A program made the translations under genes and the position numbers. Below the pieces are notes generated by a model that was given only the letters and a program-made list of their open reading frames with translations, did not search any database and was not told where the DNA came from. This document shows, one piece after another, positions 35,091 through 44,312 of a DNA stretch of 64,000 nucleotides (its first letter is position 1; the number at the start of each line of letters is the position of its first letter). The stretch comes from an uncultured Bacteroidales bacterium (GTDB lineage: Bacteria > Bacteroidota > Bacteroidia > Bacteroidales > Muribaculaceae): assembly GCA_945829225.1 (NCBI GenBank), contig CALZTY010000008.1:1-64000 (forward strand), written 5' to 3'.

Positions 35091-37010
35091 TCACTTCAAG
35101 TCGTCACATTCTTTGAGCCAGAGTGTGGCGCAGGCATCGGAGGGCATGCGCCAGTCGCCGCGTGGCGAGAGGGTGACACTGCCCACCTTAGGACCATCGG
35201 GGAGGCACGAGCGCTTGAATTGCTGGTTGAAGAAGCGCCGGAAGAATACGCGCAGCCACTTGAGAATGGTCGCGTCGTCATAGGCGCCTGCAAATGCCTT
35301 GCGTGCCAACGTATAGATGCGACGCGGACCGTAGCCGTGGCGCAGCATATAATATAGGTAGAAGTCGTGTAACTCGTAGGGTCCCACGAGGTCCTCGGTC
35401 TTTTGGGTGATATTGCCTTGCTCGTCGGCGGGAATCAACTCGGGCGAGATGGGTGTGTCGATGATGTCGTGGAGCGTTGTGGCTACGATGTTGTCGGCTG
35501 TGCCGGCATAGTAGCGCACCAGGTGCTTGACCAGGGTCTTGGGCACGCCGGCATTGACGCCGTACATCGACATGTGATCGCCGTTGTAGGTAGCCCAGCC
35601 GAGCGCCAGCTCCGAGAGGTCGCCGGTGCCCAATACCATGCCGCCGCATTGGTTGGCTATATCCATGAGTATCTGGGTGCGCTCGCGGGCTTGCGAGTTT
35701 TCGTAAGTGACGTCGTGTACGGCGGGGTCGTGCCCGATGTCGCTGAAGTGCTGATTGACGGCGGCGGCGATGGATACCTCGCGGATGGTGATGCCGAGAG
35801 CCTTCATTAGTATGACGGCATTGTCGTGTGTGCGGTCGGTGGTGCCGAAGCCGGGCATGGTGACGCCGACGATGCCGCTGCGGTCGAGCCCTGCCTCGTC
35901 GAAGGCACGCACTGCCACCAAGAGGGCGAGGGTAGAGTCCAATCCGCCCGAGATGCCCACCACGAGGTGCTTGCATCTGGTGACATCGAGGCGCTTGCGC
36001 AGTCCGGCACTCTGTATTGCGAGGATATCCTCGCAACGCTCGGCGAGGTGAGCCGGGTCGTTGGGAACGAAGGGGTGGGGATCGACGTTGCGGAGCAATC
36101 CCGAGGCAACATTTGAGCCGGGGGTGCAGGGGATGATGCGCATTGCTTGACCGCCGAGGCGAGCAGAGCAGTCGCCGAAGGTGCGCAGGTGTATGCGGTC
36201 GCGGTCGATAGCCATGGTGTCGATGTCGTAGAGCAAGATATCATCGGGCTGGGTGAGCCCGCCGCTGAGCTTGCCGTTCTCGCACACATAAGCCTTGCCG
36301 AGGAAGGTGAGGTCGGTCGATGACTCGCCGTAGCCGGCTGAGGCATAGATGTATCCACAGATGCAACGAGCCGATTGCTGGCGCAACAGCGACTCGAGGT
36401 AGGCGCGCTTGCCCACGATGTCGTCGCTTGCCGAGAGGTTAACGATGACTTGAGCGCCGGCGAGGGCGGCGTGGCAACTCGGTGGCACCGGAGCCCACAG
36501 GTCCTCGCACAACTCTACGCCTACCTTGACACCGCTCTTATATAATATAATGTCGGTGCCGAATGGAACCTCCTCGCCGGCGATGTCGACGGTGAGCCCG
36601 GTGGTTACGGGTGCCGGGGCAAACCAGCGTTTCTCGTAGAACTCGTTGTACGAGGGTAAGAAAGTCTTGGGAATGACAGCGACTACCTTGCCGGCATCAA
36701 TAGCGATGGCGCAGTTGTACAAGCAGCCATCGCGCTCGACGGGCATGCCTACAAATGTCAGAGGCGCTGCCGGGTTCCAGCCGGCGAGTAGGGTGGAGAG
36801 CGCCTCGTTGGCGGCGGTGAGCAGGCTGCGGTTGTGAAACAAGTCGCCGCAGGTGTATGCGGTGATGCTCATCTCGGGGGTGACCAAGATGTCGGCGCCC
36901 TCAATCATCGCCTTGTTGATGACAGTGGTGATGTGCTGTATGTTGTCGGCGGGAGATGCCACCTCGACGCGGGGGCACCCGGCGGCTACGCGGATAAAGC
37001 CTTCTTCCAT
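35091..37010 (-). CDS. nadE: Glutamine-dependent NAD+ synthetase
   Basis: Amidates deamido-NAD to NAD using glutamine. The 639-residue product has two domains. An N-terminal nitrilase-type glutaminase carries the catalytic triad Glu46 ([10 protein letters not shown]), Lys115 ([10 protein letters not shown]) and Cys168 (GVELCEDLW). A C-terminal ATP-pyrophosphatase synthetase carries [14 protein letters not shown] and [12 protein letters not shown]. This is the long, glutamine-using form. A minus-strand -7 box TACTTTTG at 37048-37041 lies 30 bases before the ATG, inside a 9-bp palindrome (37039-37062). It is transcribed toward the metal efflux operon. Confidence 0.96.
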   Translation of the reverse strand: MEEGFIRVAAGCPRVEVASPADNIQHITTVINKAMIEGADILVTPEMSITAYTCGDLFHNRSLLTAANEALSTLLAGWNPAAPLTFVGMPVERDGCLYNCAIAIDAGKVVAVIPKTFLPSYNEFYEKRWFAPAPVTTGLTVDIAGEEVPFGTDIILYKSGVKVGVELCEDLWAPVPPSCHAALAGAQVIVNLSASDDIVGKRAYLESLLRQQSARCICGYIYASAGYGESSTDLTFLGKAYVCENGKLSGGLTQPDDILLYDIDTMAIDRDRIHLRTFGDCSARLGGQAMRIIPCTPGSNVASGLLRNVDPHPFVPNDPAHLAERCEDILAIQSAGLRKRLDVTRCKHLVVGISGGLDSTLALLVAVRAFDEAGLDRSGIVGVTMPGFGTTDRTHDNAVILMKALGITIREVSIAAAVNQHFSDIGHDPAVHDVTYENSQARERTQILMDIANQCGGMVLGTGDLSELALGWATYNGDHMSMYGVNAGVPKTLVKHLVRYYAGTADNIVATTLHDIIDTPISPELIPADEQGNITQKTEDLVGPYELHDFYLYYMLRHGYGPRRIYTLARKAFAGAYDDATILKWLRVFFRRFFNQQFKRSCLPDGPKVGSVTLSPRGDWRMPSDACATLWLKECDDLK

Positions 37011-37038
37011 ATATTCAGAGTGTGATTATGTTCCAAAA

Positions 37039-37062
37039 TGCAAAAGTACTAAAACTTTTGCA
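37039..37062 (-). promoter_or_regulatory. nadE -7 box within a palindrome
   Basis: TGCAAAAGT (37039-37047) and ACTTTTGCA (37054-37062) form a perfect inverted repeat. It contains the minus-strand -7 box TACTTTTG (37048-37041), with a possible TTTG at 37074-37071. It could be an operator, but this is inference. Confidence 0.4.
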
Positions 37063-37151
37063 CTTTTGACCAAAAACTTCGCAAAAATGAAAAATGAAAA
37101 ATATAAAAAATGATAAAACGACGATTTGGAGCAAAAAAAGTGGATAAATGT

Positions 37152-37182
37152 TTTGCAAGTTAGAAAATATGGCTTAAATTTG
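37152..37182 (+). promoter_or_regulatory. Promoter of exbB-exbD-exbD-tonB
   Basis: TTTG at 37152-37155 and TAAATTTG at 37175-37182 with a 19-base spacer. The exbB ATG is 180 bases further on. Confidence 0.75.
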
Positions 37183-37185
37183 CGT

Positions 37186-37362
37186 GATGAAACTTAGAAG
37201 CTGAATAACGGACTGAGGCATGAGTAGCGACTCAGTAAGCCCAAGAGCTGATGTAGAACGGTCCATGAAAAAACTGCCGCTCGTCGGTATACCCTAAATC
37301 GTGAAATTATTTAATTTTTTAATTTATACCAATTAATAAATCACCTAAAAGTATTATTAACA
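37186..37362 (+). other. Long 5' leader of the exbB operon, unexplained
   Basis: About 177 bases between the predicted transcription start and exbB. The first 110 bases are not AT-rich and contain possible stems such as CTGAG (37213-37217) with CTCAG (37231-37235). The remainder is AT-rich. It matches no riboswitch I recognise. The only reading frame at its start is a five-codon ORF. Confidence 0.4.
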
Positions 37363-38196
37363 ATGGAAGCTCAAAAGCCTACCGCTCCTATCGGCAAGCC
37401 TGCCGCTAAGAACAAACCCGCGAAGAAAACAAATGCCCCCGGTATCAAGAATGCCTCTTGGGTAATCCTTGCATGCGCCGTTGTGTGCGTTTTGTTGTTT
37501 ATTTTCTGGTTCGGTAACGACATGCACTTTGAAGATGGTCACCCCAAGGATTTGTGGGGCACAATCTACAAGGGCGGTTTCATCGTGCCTATTCTTCAAA
37601 CCTTGTTCCTCACTGTTATCGTTATCTCGATCGAGCGTTGGTTCGCTTTGAACTCTGCCAAGGGTAAAGGTAACATCAGCAAGTTCGTTGCTGCCGTTAA
37701 GGCTTGCTTGGTTAAGAACGACATCGAGGGTGCTCAAGCACTCTGCAAGAAGCAGCAAGGCTCTGTTGCCGCTGTTGTTTCTGCCGCTCTCGTTAGCTAC
37801 AAGGAAATGGACACCAACACCATCCTCACCAAAGAGCAGAAGATTGCCAACCTCCAGAAGGTCGTTGAAGAGGCTACCGCCCTCGAGATGCCCGCTCTGC
37901 AGCAGAACCTCCCCATCGTTGCTACCCTGACTACCCTCGGTACTCTCGTCGGTCTTCTCGGTACTGTAATGGGTATGATCAAGTCATTCCAGGCTCTTGC
38001 TCAATCAGGCGCTCCTGACTCGACCGAGTTGTCAACCGGTATTTCTGAGGCACTTATCAATACCGCCTTCGGTATCGCCACCGGTGCCTTCGCCGTTATC
38101 TCGTATAACTTCTATACCAACAAGATCGATAACCTCACCTACGCTATCGACGAAATCGGCTTCTCAATCGTTCAGACATTCGCCGCTACACACTAA
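37363..38196 (+). CDS. exbB: MotA/TolQ/ExbB proton channel protein
   Basis: Proton-channel subunit that energises TonB. It has 277 residues. A Lys/Ala/Pro-rich cytosolic N-terminus (GKPAAKNKPAKKTN) is followed by a helix (SWVILACAVVCVLLFIFWF), a second (GFIVPILQTLFLTVIVISIE) and a cytosolic helical region. The conserved pair of C-terminal helices follows, with VATLTTLGTLVGLLGTVMGMI and INTAFGIATGAFAVIS, the ExbB pore motif. It is first of four genes; the gap to the first ExbD gene is 50 bases. The long leader suggests post-transcriptional control. Confidence 0.93.
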   Translation: MEAQKPTAPIGKPAAKNKPAKKTNAPGIKNASWVILACAVVCVLLFIFWFGNDMHFEDGHPKDLWGTIYKGGFIVPILQTLFLTVIVISIERWFALNSAKGKGNISKFVAAVKACLVKNDIEGAQALCKKQQGSVAAVVSAALVSYKEMDTNTILTKEQKIANLQKVVEEATALEMPALQQNLPIVATLTTLGTLVGLLGTVMGMIKSFQALAQSGAPDSTELSTGISEALINTAFGIATGAFAVISYNFYTNKIDNLTYAIDEIGFSIVQTFAATH

Positions 38197-38246
38197 TCCC
38201 GGTTTACCCTCTTTTCAAGACACAATTCTTTAAATAACAGGTAAAT

Positions 38247-39059
38247 ATGGGAAAAGTAAAAATTAAAAGAAAGAGTACGCTCATCGATATGACCGCGATG
38301 AGTGACGTGACTGTTCTTTTGCTTACTTTCTTCATGTTGACTTCGACCTTCTTGCAGAAAGAGCCCACCATCGTCTATACCCCGTCGTCGGTATCAGAGG
38401 AAAAGGTGCCCACCTATGACTTGGTGACCGTCCTCGTTTCATCTGCCGACAAGTCGGGTAAGTTGGAGGACCCCTCGGCTGCCGAAGGTAAACTCTTCAT
38501 CTCGTTCACCGGTGGTGAGGACTCCACGCTCTCGAGCGAAAAGGTGCGCATTATGATGCTCCAGGAGGCTGTCTCCATCTACAACGACCAGCACAAGAAC
38601 AACCCCGTAGAACTCACTACAGGCGAGGTTGCCGAATTTGGCAAGATCAACATGTTCGGTTGTCCGTTCTCCGAGCTCAAGTATATGTTGGGCTTGAGCA
38701 TTGCTGACCGCGACAAGTTCCTCGGCAACATGACTGATCCTCGTGTGGGTATTCCAATCGATGGTAATAAGAACCGCGATGGTCGTCTCAACGACTTCCA
38801 GGTGTGGTTGAAAGCCATCTACAATGTGGCTCAGCGCATCAACAACGAACAGTGCGCCGGTCTCACTCCCGAGGAAGCTCGCCAGGTACAGAACCTCTAT
38901 GCATCCCTCATGCGTCAAGGCAAGGGTATCGCAGTCAAGGCTGACAAGGACACCCCGTTCACCGTCGTGGAACAAGTCTTTGACAACCTCCAGACTATGA
39001 AACTCAACAAGTTCAGTCTTATGACTGCTCTTAAATCAGAAGATGAACCCACTCAATAA
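38247..39059 (+). CDS. exbD: ExbD/TolR-family protein, first copy (long form)
   Basis: Partner of ExbB. It has 270 residues, much longer than the roughly 140-residue E. coli ExbD. One N-terminal helix carries the conserved Asp (DMTAMSDVTVLLLTFFMLTS, Asp near residue 18). The periplasmic part is enlarged by segments such as GGEDSTLSSEKVRIMMLQEA and a middle region not seen in the short form. The C-terminal block TVVEQVFDNLQTMKLNKFSL resembles the ExbD end that binds TonB. A 15-base gap separates it from the second copy. Confidence 0.88.
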   Translation: MGKVKIKRKSTLIDMTAMSDVTVLLLTFFMLTSTFLQKEPTIVYTPSSVSEEKVPTYDLVTVLVSSADKSGKLEDPSAAEGKLFISFTGGEDSTLSSEKVRIMMLQEAVSIYNDQHKNNPVELTTGEVAEFGKINMFGCPFSELKYMLGLSIADRDKFLGNMTDPRVGIPIDGNKNRDGRLNDFQVWLKAIYNVAQRINNEQCAGLTPEEARQVQNLYASLMRQGKGIAVKADKDTPFTVVEQVFDNLQTMKLNKFSLMTALKSEDEPTQ

Positions 39060-39074
39060 AAAGGTAAACCCATT

Positions 39075-39809
39075 ATGGCTCAAATAGAACAATCCGACAA
39101 GGGCGGTAAGAAAAAGAAAGGCGCCCAGAAGAAGATGCAGATCCATGTGGACTTTACCCCCATGGTCGATATGAACATGCTTCTGATTACCTTCTTCATG
39201 CTTTGTACTACAATGATCAAATCGCAGACCCTGCAGATTGCATTGCCTACCAACGAAGAAGTGAAGAAGGAGCAGATGTCTCAAGCAAAGGCTTCGGAGG
39301 CTATTACCCTCATCCTCGATACCGAGTATGAAGGCAACAAGCCCAAAGTCGACGCAGAGACAGGCAAGACTGTTCACCACATCTATTATTATGAAGGTAT
39401 TGCCGATACTTTGTTCCAGACCGCAAACTATCTGCGTCACGAACAATTCATCGGTAACCAGAACCGTGAACCGCAAGGTATCCGTAGAATCCTCCGCAAG
39501 AAGAATGAGGAAGTTATGGTACAATATGACCTCCTCAAGACTCGCTGGAAGAATAAGGAAATCACCAAGGAAGAGTTTGATAAACTCGCTAAGGAGAACG
39601 CAGCCGACTCAATGAAGACTCGTCCCGTAGTTGTGATCAAACCCGGTCCCAACACCACCTACGAAGGCCTTATCAATGCCCTCGACGAGATGCAGATCAA
39701 CCAAATCTCGCGTTACTCGATCGAGCTCCCCAACCGCGTAGATACACTGTTGCTCCGTCACTACGAGCAAGTTAACGGCGTACAGATTATTCGTCCCACA
39801 GTGCGTTAA
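39075..39809 (+). CDS. exbD: ExbD/TolR-family protein, second copy
   Basis: It has 244 residues. A basic N-terminus (GGKKKKGAQKKMQ) precedes the single helix with the conserved Asp in DFTPMVDMNMLLITFFML. The C-terminal part has VVIKPGPNTTYEGLINALDEMQ, matching the ExbD periplasmic fold. A charged insertion (about 145-185, LRKKNEEVMVQYDLLKTRWK) separates these. Two tandem, non-identical ExbD genes after ExbB are common in Bacteroidetes; they may form a mixed dimer in the pore. Confidence 0.9.
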   Translation: MAQIEQSDKGGKKKKGAQKKMQIHVDFTPMVDMNMLLITFFMLCTTMIKSQTLQIALPTNEEVKKEQMSQAKASEAITLILDTEYEGNKPKVDAETGKTVHHIYYYEGIADTLFQTANYLRHEQFIGNQNREPQGIRRILRKKNEEVMVQYDLLKTRWKNKEITKEEFDKLAKENAADSMKTRPVVVIKPGPNTTYEGLINALDEMQINQISRYSIELPNRVDTLLLRHYEQVNGVQIIRPTVR

Positions 39810-39845
39810 GTAATGATTTATTAACCGTTTAAACCGTTACAGACA

Positions 39846-40706
39846 ATGGCAAAAGATGTTGATCTTTCATCAAAAGAGTGGTGCGATATAGTCTTTGAAG
39901 GCAAGAACAAGGAATTTGGTGCATACGTATTGCGCAACCAATCTCCCTCTCGCCACAATCGTGCCGTACTCATCGTGCTCGCTGCTTTGGCAGTAATTTT
40001 GGGTCTGCTTATCCTCAGCATCACCGGCGTGTTCTCACGCGGCGAAGAGGAAGGCGCCGATGTCGCTACCGAGCAGGAAATCGCTACCCTCAACTCACAA
40101 GATGAGGAGATGGAGGAAGAGGAAGAAGAAATCATCTATCAGGAACCTGAAGAAGAAATCGCTCCCCCCGAAGAAGTAGCAAACGAGCAACGTGTAACCG
40201 AAACCCTCGTCGTACAAGATGAGGACTTCGACCAGTCCAAGGAAGTAAAGACTCAGGAAGAAATTACTGAGAACGAAGCAATGGCAGGTGCCGTCGACGT
40301 TACCGACGGTGTCAATGACCAGAACAAGCAATCAATCCGTGAGACCATTATTGCAGAAGCTCCCGCTGCTCCCGAGCCCGAGAAGGTTTATACCATGGCA
40401 ATGGTAGAGCAGAAGCCCGAGTTCCCCGGTGGTGAGGCTGCAATGTACAAGTGGCTCGGCGACCACATCAACTATCCCGCTCAAGCATCCGAAGAAGGTG
40501 TTCAGGGTCGTGTAGTTGTTCAATTCGACGTCGCCAAGGACGGTTCGATTGTCAATGTTAAGATTGCTCGCGGTCGTCACCCGGCACTCGACAAGGAGGC
40601 TGTACGTCTCGTGAAGTCGATGCCCGCATGGCAACCCGGCCGTAACAATGGTCAGCCCGTGAAGGTTACTTACACTCTCCCCATTACTTTCAAGTTGCAA
40701 CAGTAA
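39846..40706 (+). CDS. tonB: Energy transducer TonB
   Basis: Transmits proton-motive force to outer-membrane receptors. It has 286 residues, with a cytosolic N-terminus (about 1-39), one transmembrane helix (VLIVLAALAVILGLLILSI, about residues 42-60) and a periplasmic linker. The linker is strongly acidic (MEEEEEEIIYQEPEEEIAPP) rather than the Lys-Pro type of proteobacterial TonB. The C-terminal TonB domain (about 185-286) has QKPEFPGGEAAMYKWLGDHI, YPAQASEEGVQGRVVVQFDV and AWQPGRNNGQPVKV. It is last in the exbB operon, immediately upstream of the B12 riboswitch locus, and is a plausible energy source for the BtuB-like receptor. Confidence 0.93.
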   Translation: MAKDVDLSSKEWCDIVFEGKNKEFGAYVLRNQSPSRHNRAVLIVLAALAVILGLLILSITGVFSRGEEEGADVATEQEIATLNSQDEEMEEEEEEIIYQEPEEEIAPPEEVANEQRVTETLVVQDEDFDQSKEVKTQEEITENEAMAGAVDVTDGVNDQNKQSIRETIIAEAPAAPEPEKVYTMAMVEQKPEFPGGEAAMYKWLGDHINYPAQASEEGVQGRVVVQFDVAKDGSIVNVKIARGRHPALDKEAVRLVKSMPAWQPGRNNGQPVKVTYTLPITFKLQQ

Positions 40707-40734
40707 CCGCTTTTGAAATTCCATACTCTCCCAC

Positions 40735-40776
40735 AAGACTGCCGCATCGCTCCCGCCCTGCGGCAGTCTTTTTTTT
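40735..40776 (+). terminator. Rho-independent terminator after tonB
   Basis: AAGACTGCCGCA (40735-40746) pairs perfectly with TGCGGCAGTCTT (40759-40770), followed by a T run. Confidence 0.95.
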
Positions 40777-40796
40777 GTTCCGCTTGAAAAAATTTT

Positions 40797-40827
40797 TTTG
40801 ATAATTCAAAAATAAGACTTAACTTTG
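40797..40827 (+). promoter_or_regulatory. Promoter of the B12 uptake operon
   Basis: TTTG at 40797-40800 and TAACTTTG at 40820-40827 with a 19-base spacer. The riboswitch begins just downstream. Confidence 0.8.
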
Positions 40828-40830
40828 CGC

Positions 40831-41022
40831 TGAAATTGGTTGCTGCCGAAGAGTCGGCGCCAAAGCATTAATAGGGAACGAGGTGAGATTCCTCGACAGT
40901 ACCCGCTGCTGTAATTCCCGCTCGCCTTTGAGCGAGCAAAGCCGTCGCCAAACACCACTGATTCCTCAGAGAATTGGGAAGGGGCGAATGAGCCGGGATA
41001 AGCCAGAAGACCTGCCATTTCA
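40831..41022 (+). promoter_or_regulatory. Cobalamin (B12) riboswitch
   Basis: Contains the conserved cobalamin-aptamer elements in order: AGGGAACgaGGTGAgATTCC-like core (40872-40890), CAGTACCCGCTGCTGTAA (the B12 box region), a variable stem CGCTCGCC/GAGCGAG, and AAGCCAGAAGACCTGCC at the 3' side. P1 can form between TGAAATtGG (40831-40839) and CCATTTCA (41015-41022). Another 150 bases to the btuB ATG (41173) form the expression platform. It should switch off the downstream operon when B12 is plentiful. Confidence 0.95.
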
Positions 41023-41172
41023 CATATATAAATTCAATTGGCTCACGGGATTATGAGCAGGATTGTCACCATATCGGTAGCGCATATGTCGCTATGTGTT
41101 GTGTTCCTATGAAGTAATCGTCGTTGTGCCAATGGTGGTATTAACGGCGTTTTTTAATATCTAAGAATAGGA

Positions 41173-43164
41173 ATGACATATAGACTATTGTTGATAGTGG
41201 GACTCATGGCAATTTGTGCCGGCACGACAATGGCAGAGTCTAATGACACACTTCATTTGCACGAAGTGTCGGTCACAGCGACGCGACGGCTTCCGGAAGT
41301 AATTCCGGTGCAGAGTCTCAGCGGAGAACAGCTGCAGAGGCTGAATAGCAATAGTGTCGCTGATGCATTGAGGTACTTCGCCGGCGTGCAAGTGAAGGAC
41401 TATGGTGGCGTTGGTGGTATCAAGACCATCAACATTCGCTCGATGGGTACTAATCACACCGGTGTGGTGTATGATGGCGTTGAATTGGGAAATGCGCAGA
41501 ACGGTCAAATAGACCTCGGTCAATTTTCACTTGACAACATAGAAGAAATATCACTGTACAACGGGCAGAAAAGCCGTATCTTACAGCCGGCAAAGGACTT
41601 TGGCAACGCCGGGACCATTTACTTGCGAACCCGAGTGCCTCAGTTTGCTCCCGGTGAGACCTATCATGCCAAGGTGACGATGCGCACAGGCTCTTTTGAC
41701 CTTATCAATCCATCGGCATTGGTCGAGTTGAAACTGGGCGAGAGAGTCAATGCCTCGTTGAGCGCTGAATGGGTCAATTCTTCGGGTAAATATAAGTTCA
41801 GATATCGCCGAGTGAATCCGGCAGGCGAGTTGGCATACGATACTACGGCAGTGCGACAGAATGGTGATATCAATGCCACGCGTCTCGAGATGGGGGTCAA
41901 TGGCACTATTGATGGTGGCGAGTGGCACATCAAGGCTTATAATTACAACTCGGAGCGAGGTGTCCCCGGCGCTATAGTGAACAATGTATGGCGACGTGGC
42001 GAGCGTATATGGGATACCAACTCTTTTATCCAGGGTAGTTTCACCTATGGTGTAGGGCGATTTACTACGTTGAATAATTTCAAATATGCGTTCTATCGTA
42101 CTCACTATGTAAATAATGATGATAAGCAGGTGAAGATTGACAATCTGTATCGGCAACGCGAGTTGTATGTGTCAACAGCAAATCAGTATGCGCTGACATC
42201 TTGGTGGAGTGTTGCCGCAGCAAACGATTTCCAGTGGAATGACTTGCGTGCAGATATGTATGATTTTGCTCGTCCAACGCGTCTAACTGATATGTTGTCA
42301 ATCGCCACATCAGTGGATACACGGCGCTTCAAGATGCAAGCGTCGCTGTTGGGCACCTTTGTTCATGACCGACTTGAAGGGAAGGAGTCACCTGCCGACA
42401 AGCATGCACTTACCCCGGCGGTGATGGCAAGTGTCGCACCGCTTTGCCGACTTAAGGAGTTGACAGTAAGGGCGTTCTACAAACAGTCGTTCCGTATGCC
42501 CACCTTCAACGACCTTTATTATGCCGATATGGGTAACTCGCGACTCGAGCCGGAGCGAGTCACTCAGTACAATGTTGGCTTGCTCCTTGATAAGCGATTT
42601 GCCGGCTTGCTCAGTCACTTGCGAGTGAGTGTTGATGCCTATTACAATAAGGTGACCAATAAGATAGTAGCATATCCCAAGGGGCAACAGTTCAGATGGA
42701 CAATGCTTAACTTGGGTAAGGTAGATATCAGAGGCATAGATGTGTCGACTCAATCCACTTTTGAACCGATAGGAAGCGTTTTTGTGACCGTTCGCGGACA
42801 ATATACTTACCAGCGTGCCATCGATGTGACCAATCCTGCCGACAACTATTACCGCGACCAGATACCTTATATACCGCACCACTCGGGCTCGGCGGTGGTG
42901 AATGTGCAGTGGCATCAGTGGACAATCAATTATAGTTACATATATGTGGGTAGTCGCTACAATCAGCAAGAGAACATACGCTACAACTATACCCAGCCGT
43001 GGTATACGTCGGATGTATCGCTCTCTCGAGACCTGCGAGTAGGGCGCGTCGATATGCGCGTATTGCTTGAGGTGAACAATTTGCTGAGTCAGGATTACGA
43101 TGTAATTCTCAATTACCCGATGCCTAAGCGAAATTTTCGTCTTACGTTAAGAGCAGAAATATGA
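41173..43164 (+). CDS. btuB: TonB-dependent vitamin B12 receptor (BtuB-like)
   Basis: Outer-membrane transporter for corrinoids, by homology and by its riboswitch. It has 663 residues: signal peptide (LLLIVGLMAICAGTTMA), TonB-box region, plug domain (VADALRYFAGVQVKDYGGVGG to about residue 150, with NIRSMGTNHTGVVYDGVELG), then a 22-strand barrel ending in NFRLTLRAEI. The late LEVNNLLSQDYDVI-like block (here EVNNLLSQDYDVILNYP) is typical of TonB receptors. It overlaps the next gene by 4 bases. Specificity for B12 is inferred from the riboswitch and the BtuG-like neighbour, not from ligand residues. Confidence 0.92.
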   Translation: MTYRLLLIVGLMAICAGTTMAESNDTLHLHEVSVTATRRLPEVIPVQSLSGEQLQRLNSNSVADALRYFAGVQVKDYGGVGGIKTINIRSMGTNHTGVVYDGVELGNAQNGQIDLGQFSLDNIEEISLYNGQKSRILQPAKDFGNAGTIYLRTRVPQFAPGETYHAKVTMRTGSFDLINPSALVELKLGERVNASLSAEWVNSSGKYKFRYRRVNPAGELAYDTTAVRQNGDINATRLEMGVNGTIDGGEWHIKAYNYNSERGVPGAIVNNVWRRGERIWDTNSFIQGSFTYGVGRFTTLNNFKYAFYRTHYVNNDDKQVKIDNLYRQRELYVSTANQYALTSWWSVAAANDFQWNDLRADMYDFARPTRLTDMLSIATSVDTRRFKMQASLLGTFVHDRLEGKESPADKHALTPAVMASVAPLCRLKELTVRAFYKQSFRMPTFNDLYYADMGNSRLEPERVTQYNVGLLLDKRFAGLLSHLRVSVDAYYNKVTNKIVAYPKGQQFRWTMLNLGKVDIRGIDVSTQSTFEPIGSVFVTVRGQYTYQRAIDVTNPADNYYRDQIPYIPHHSGSAVVNVQWHQWTINYSYIYVGSRYNQQENIRYNYTQPWYTSDVSLSRDLRVGRVDMRVLLEVNNLLSQDYDVILNYPMPKRNFRLTLRAEI

Positions 43165-44312
43165 AACGGATATTTTTAAAAATTTTTCTGCCACTCCTGA
43201 TGGTCGCCACGAGTTGTCGAGATGACGAACTCGTGGTGCCGACGGAGTTTGATATTGTAGGTGATGAACAGTTTGGTACGGGTGTGCGTGGACTATATCT
43301 GCTCAACGAGGGCAATATGGGCTCTAACAAATGCACGCTTGACTATTACGACTACCACACCGGCTTGTATGCGCGGAATTTTTACTCAGAGCGCAATCCG
43401 CAGGTTATCAAGGAATTGGGAGATGTTGGTAACGATATAGGAATATATGGGGGCAAGATGTATGTGGTGGTCAATTGCTCGCACAAGGTAGAAGTCCTTG
43501 ATGCGTATAGCGGAGTGCGTATCGGTCAAGTGGATATACCGAATTGCCGTTATGTGCGATTTCATCGCGGCAAGGCATATGTGAGTGCCTATGTGGGACC
43601 GGTGCTGATTGACCCTGAGGCTCCACGTGGTGCAGTCTTTGAGGTAGATACTGCCACACTGGAGATAACACGCAAGGTAACAGTTGGTTATCAGCCCGAG
43701 GAGATGGAGGTGATAGATGACTATATGTATGTCGCCAATTCGGGCGGCTATCGAGCCCCCGACTACGACCGCACCGTCTCAGTGATACAGATGGTAGACT
43801 TCAAGCAAGTGCGACAGATAGATGTGGATATAAATCTACACCGTGTTAAGCGTGATGCCTACAAGCAATTGTGGGTGAGTTCGCGAGGCGATTATGGCGA
43901 GCGACCCTCGCGCCTATATGTTTTGGGTAAGCGAGCCGGGTACAACGAAATGCAAGTTATAGATACTATAGACGTGGCATGCTCCAATATGGCTATCAAG
44001 GGCGACTCGCTGTTTTTCTATGCTACCGAGTGGAATAATTATACGCAGCGAAACACAGTATCGTATGGCATAATAGATGTGCGCACTCATGAGGTGATTT
44101 CCACCAATTTCATCAGCGACGGTACCGAGCAGCAAATCACAATCCCCTACGGCATCGCGGTGCATCCTGTCACCGGTGATATATTTGTGACTGATGCCAA
44201 GAATTATGTAAGTAGCGGCACCTTGTATTGCTTTGACCGACAAGGACGATGCAAGTGGAGTGTTCGCACCGGCGATATACCGGCACATATGACATTCTTA
44301 ATGGAGCGATGA
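43161..44312 (+). CDS. btuG: BtuG-like surface lipoprotein (beta-propeller, DUF5074/YncE type)
   Basis: A 383-residue lipoprotein (lipobox MVATSC, Cys19) with an acidic RDDE after the Cys, as in surface-exported Bacteroidetes lipoproteins. The rest is blade-like repeats of a seven-bladed propeller: LLNEGNMGSNKCTLDYYD, DVGNDIGIYGGKMYVVVN, EVLDAYSGVRIGQVD, YMYVANSGG, then GIAVHPVTGDIFVTDA. In B. thetaiotaomicron BtuG caps BtuB and binds B12 very tightly. The position directly after btuB, with a 4-base overlap, fits that role. It shares its first-blade pattern (NE.n.G.n....Y) with the two later propeller proteins of this operon. Confidence 0.85.
   Translation: MKRIFLKIFLPLLMVATSCRDDELVVPTEFDIVGDEQFGTGVRGLYLLNEGNMGSNKCTLDYYDYHTGLYARNFYSERNPQVIKELGDVGNDIGIYGGKMYVVVNCSHKVEVLDAYSGVRIGQVDIPNCRYVRFHRGKAYVSAYVGPVLIDPEAPRGAVFEVDTATLEITRKVTVGYQPEEMEVIDDYMYVANSGGYRAPDYDRTVSVIQMVDFKQVRQIDVDINLHRVKRDAYKQLWVSSRGDYGERPSRLYVLGKRAGYNEMQVIDTIDVACSNMAIKGDSLFFYATEWNNYTQRNTVSYGIIDVRTHEVISTNFISDGTEQQITIPYGIAVHPVTGDIFVTDAKNYVSSGTLYCFDRQGRCKWSVRTGDIPAHMTFLMER

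Noticed and set aside
35278-36036. 252-codon Arg/His-rich minus-strand frame inside nadE
   Set aside because: Out-of-frame reading of nadE with an unrealistic Arg/His-rich composition.
40831-41172. Small protein gene in the leader of btuB
   Set aside because: Conserved cobalamin-aptamer elements explain the sequence. A minus-strand 70-codon frame there has no support.
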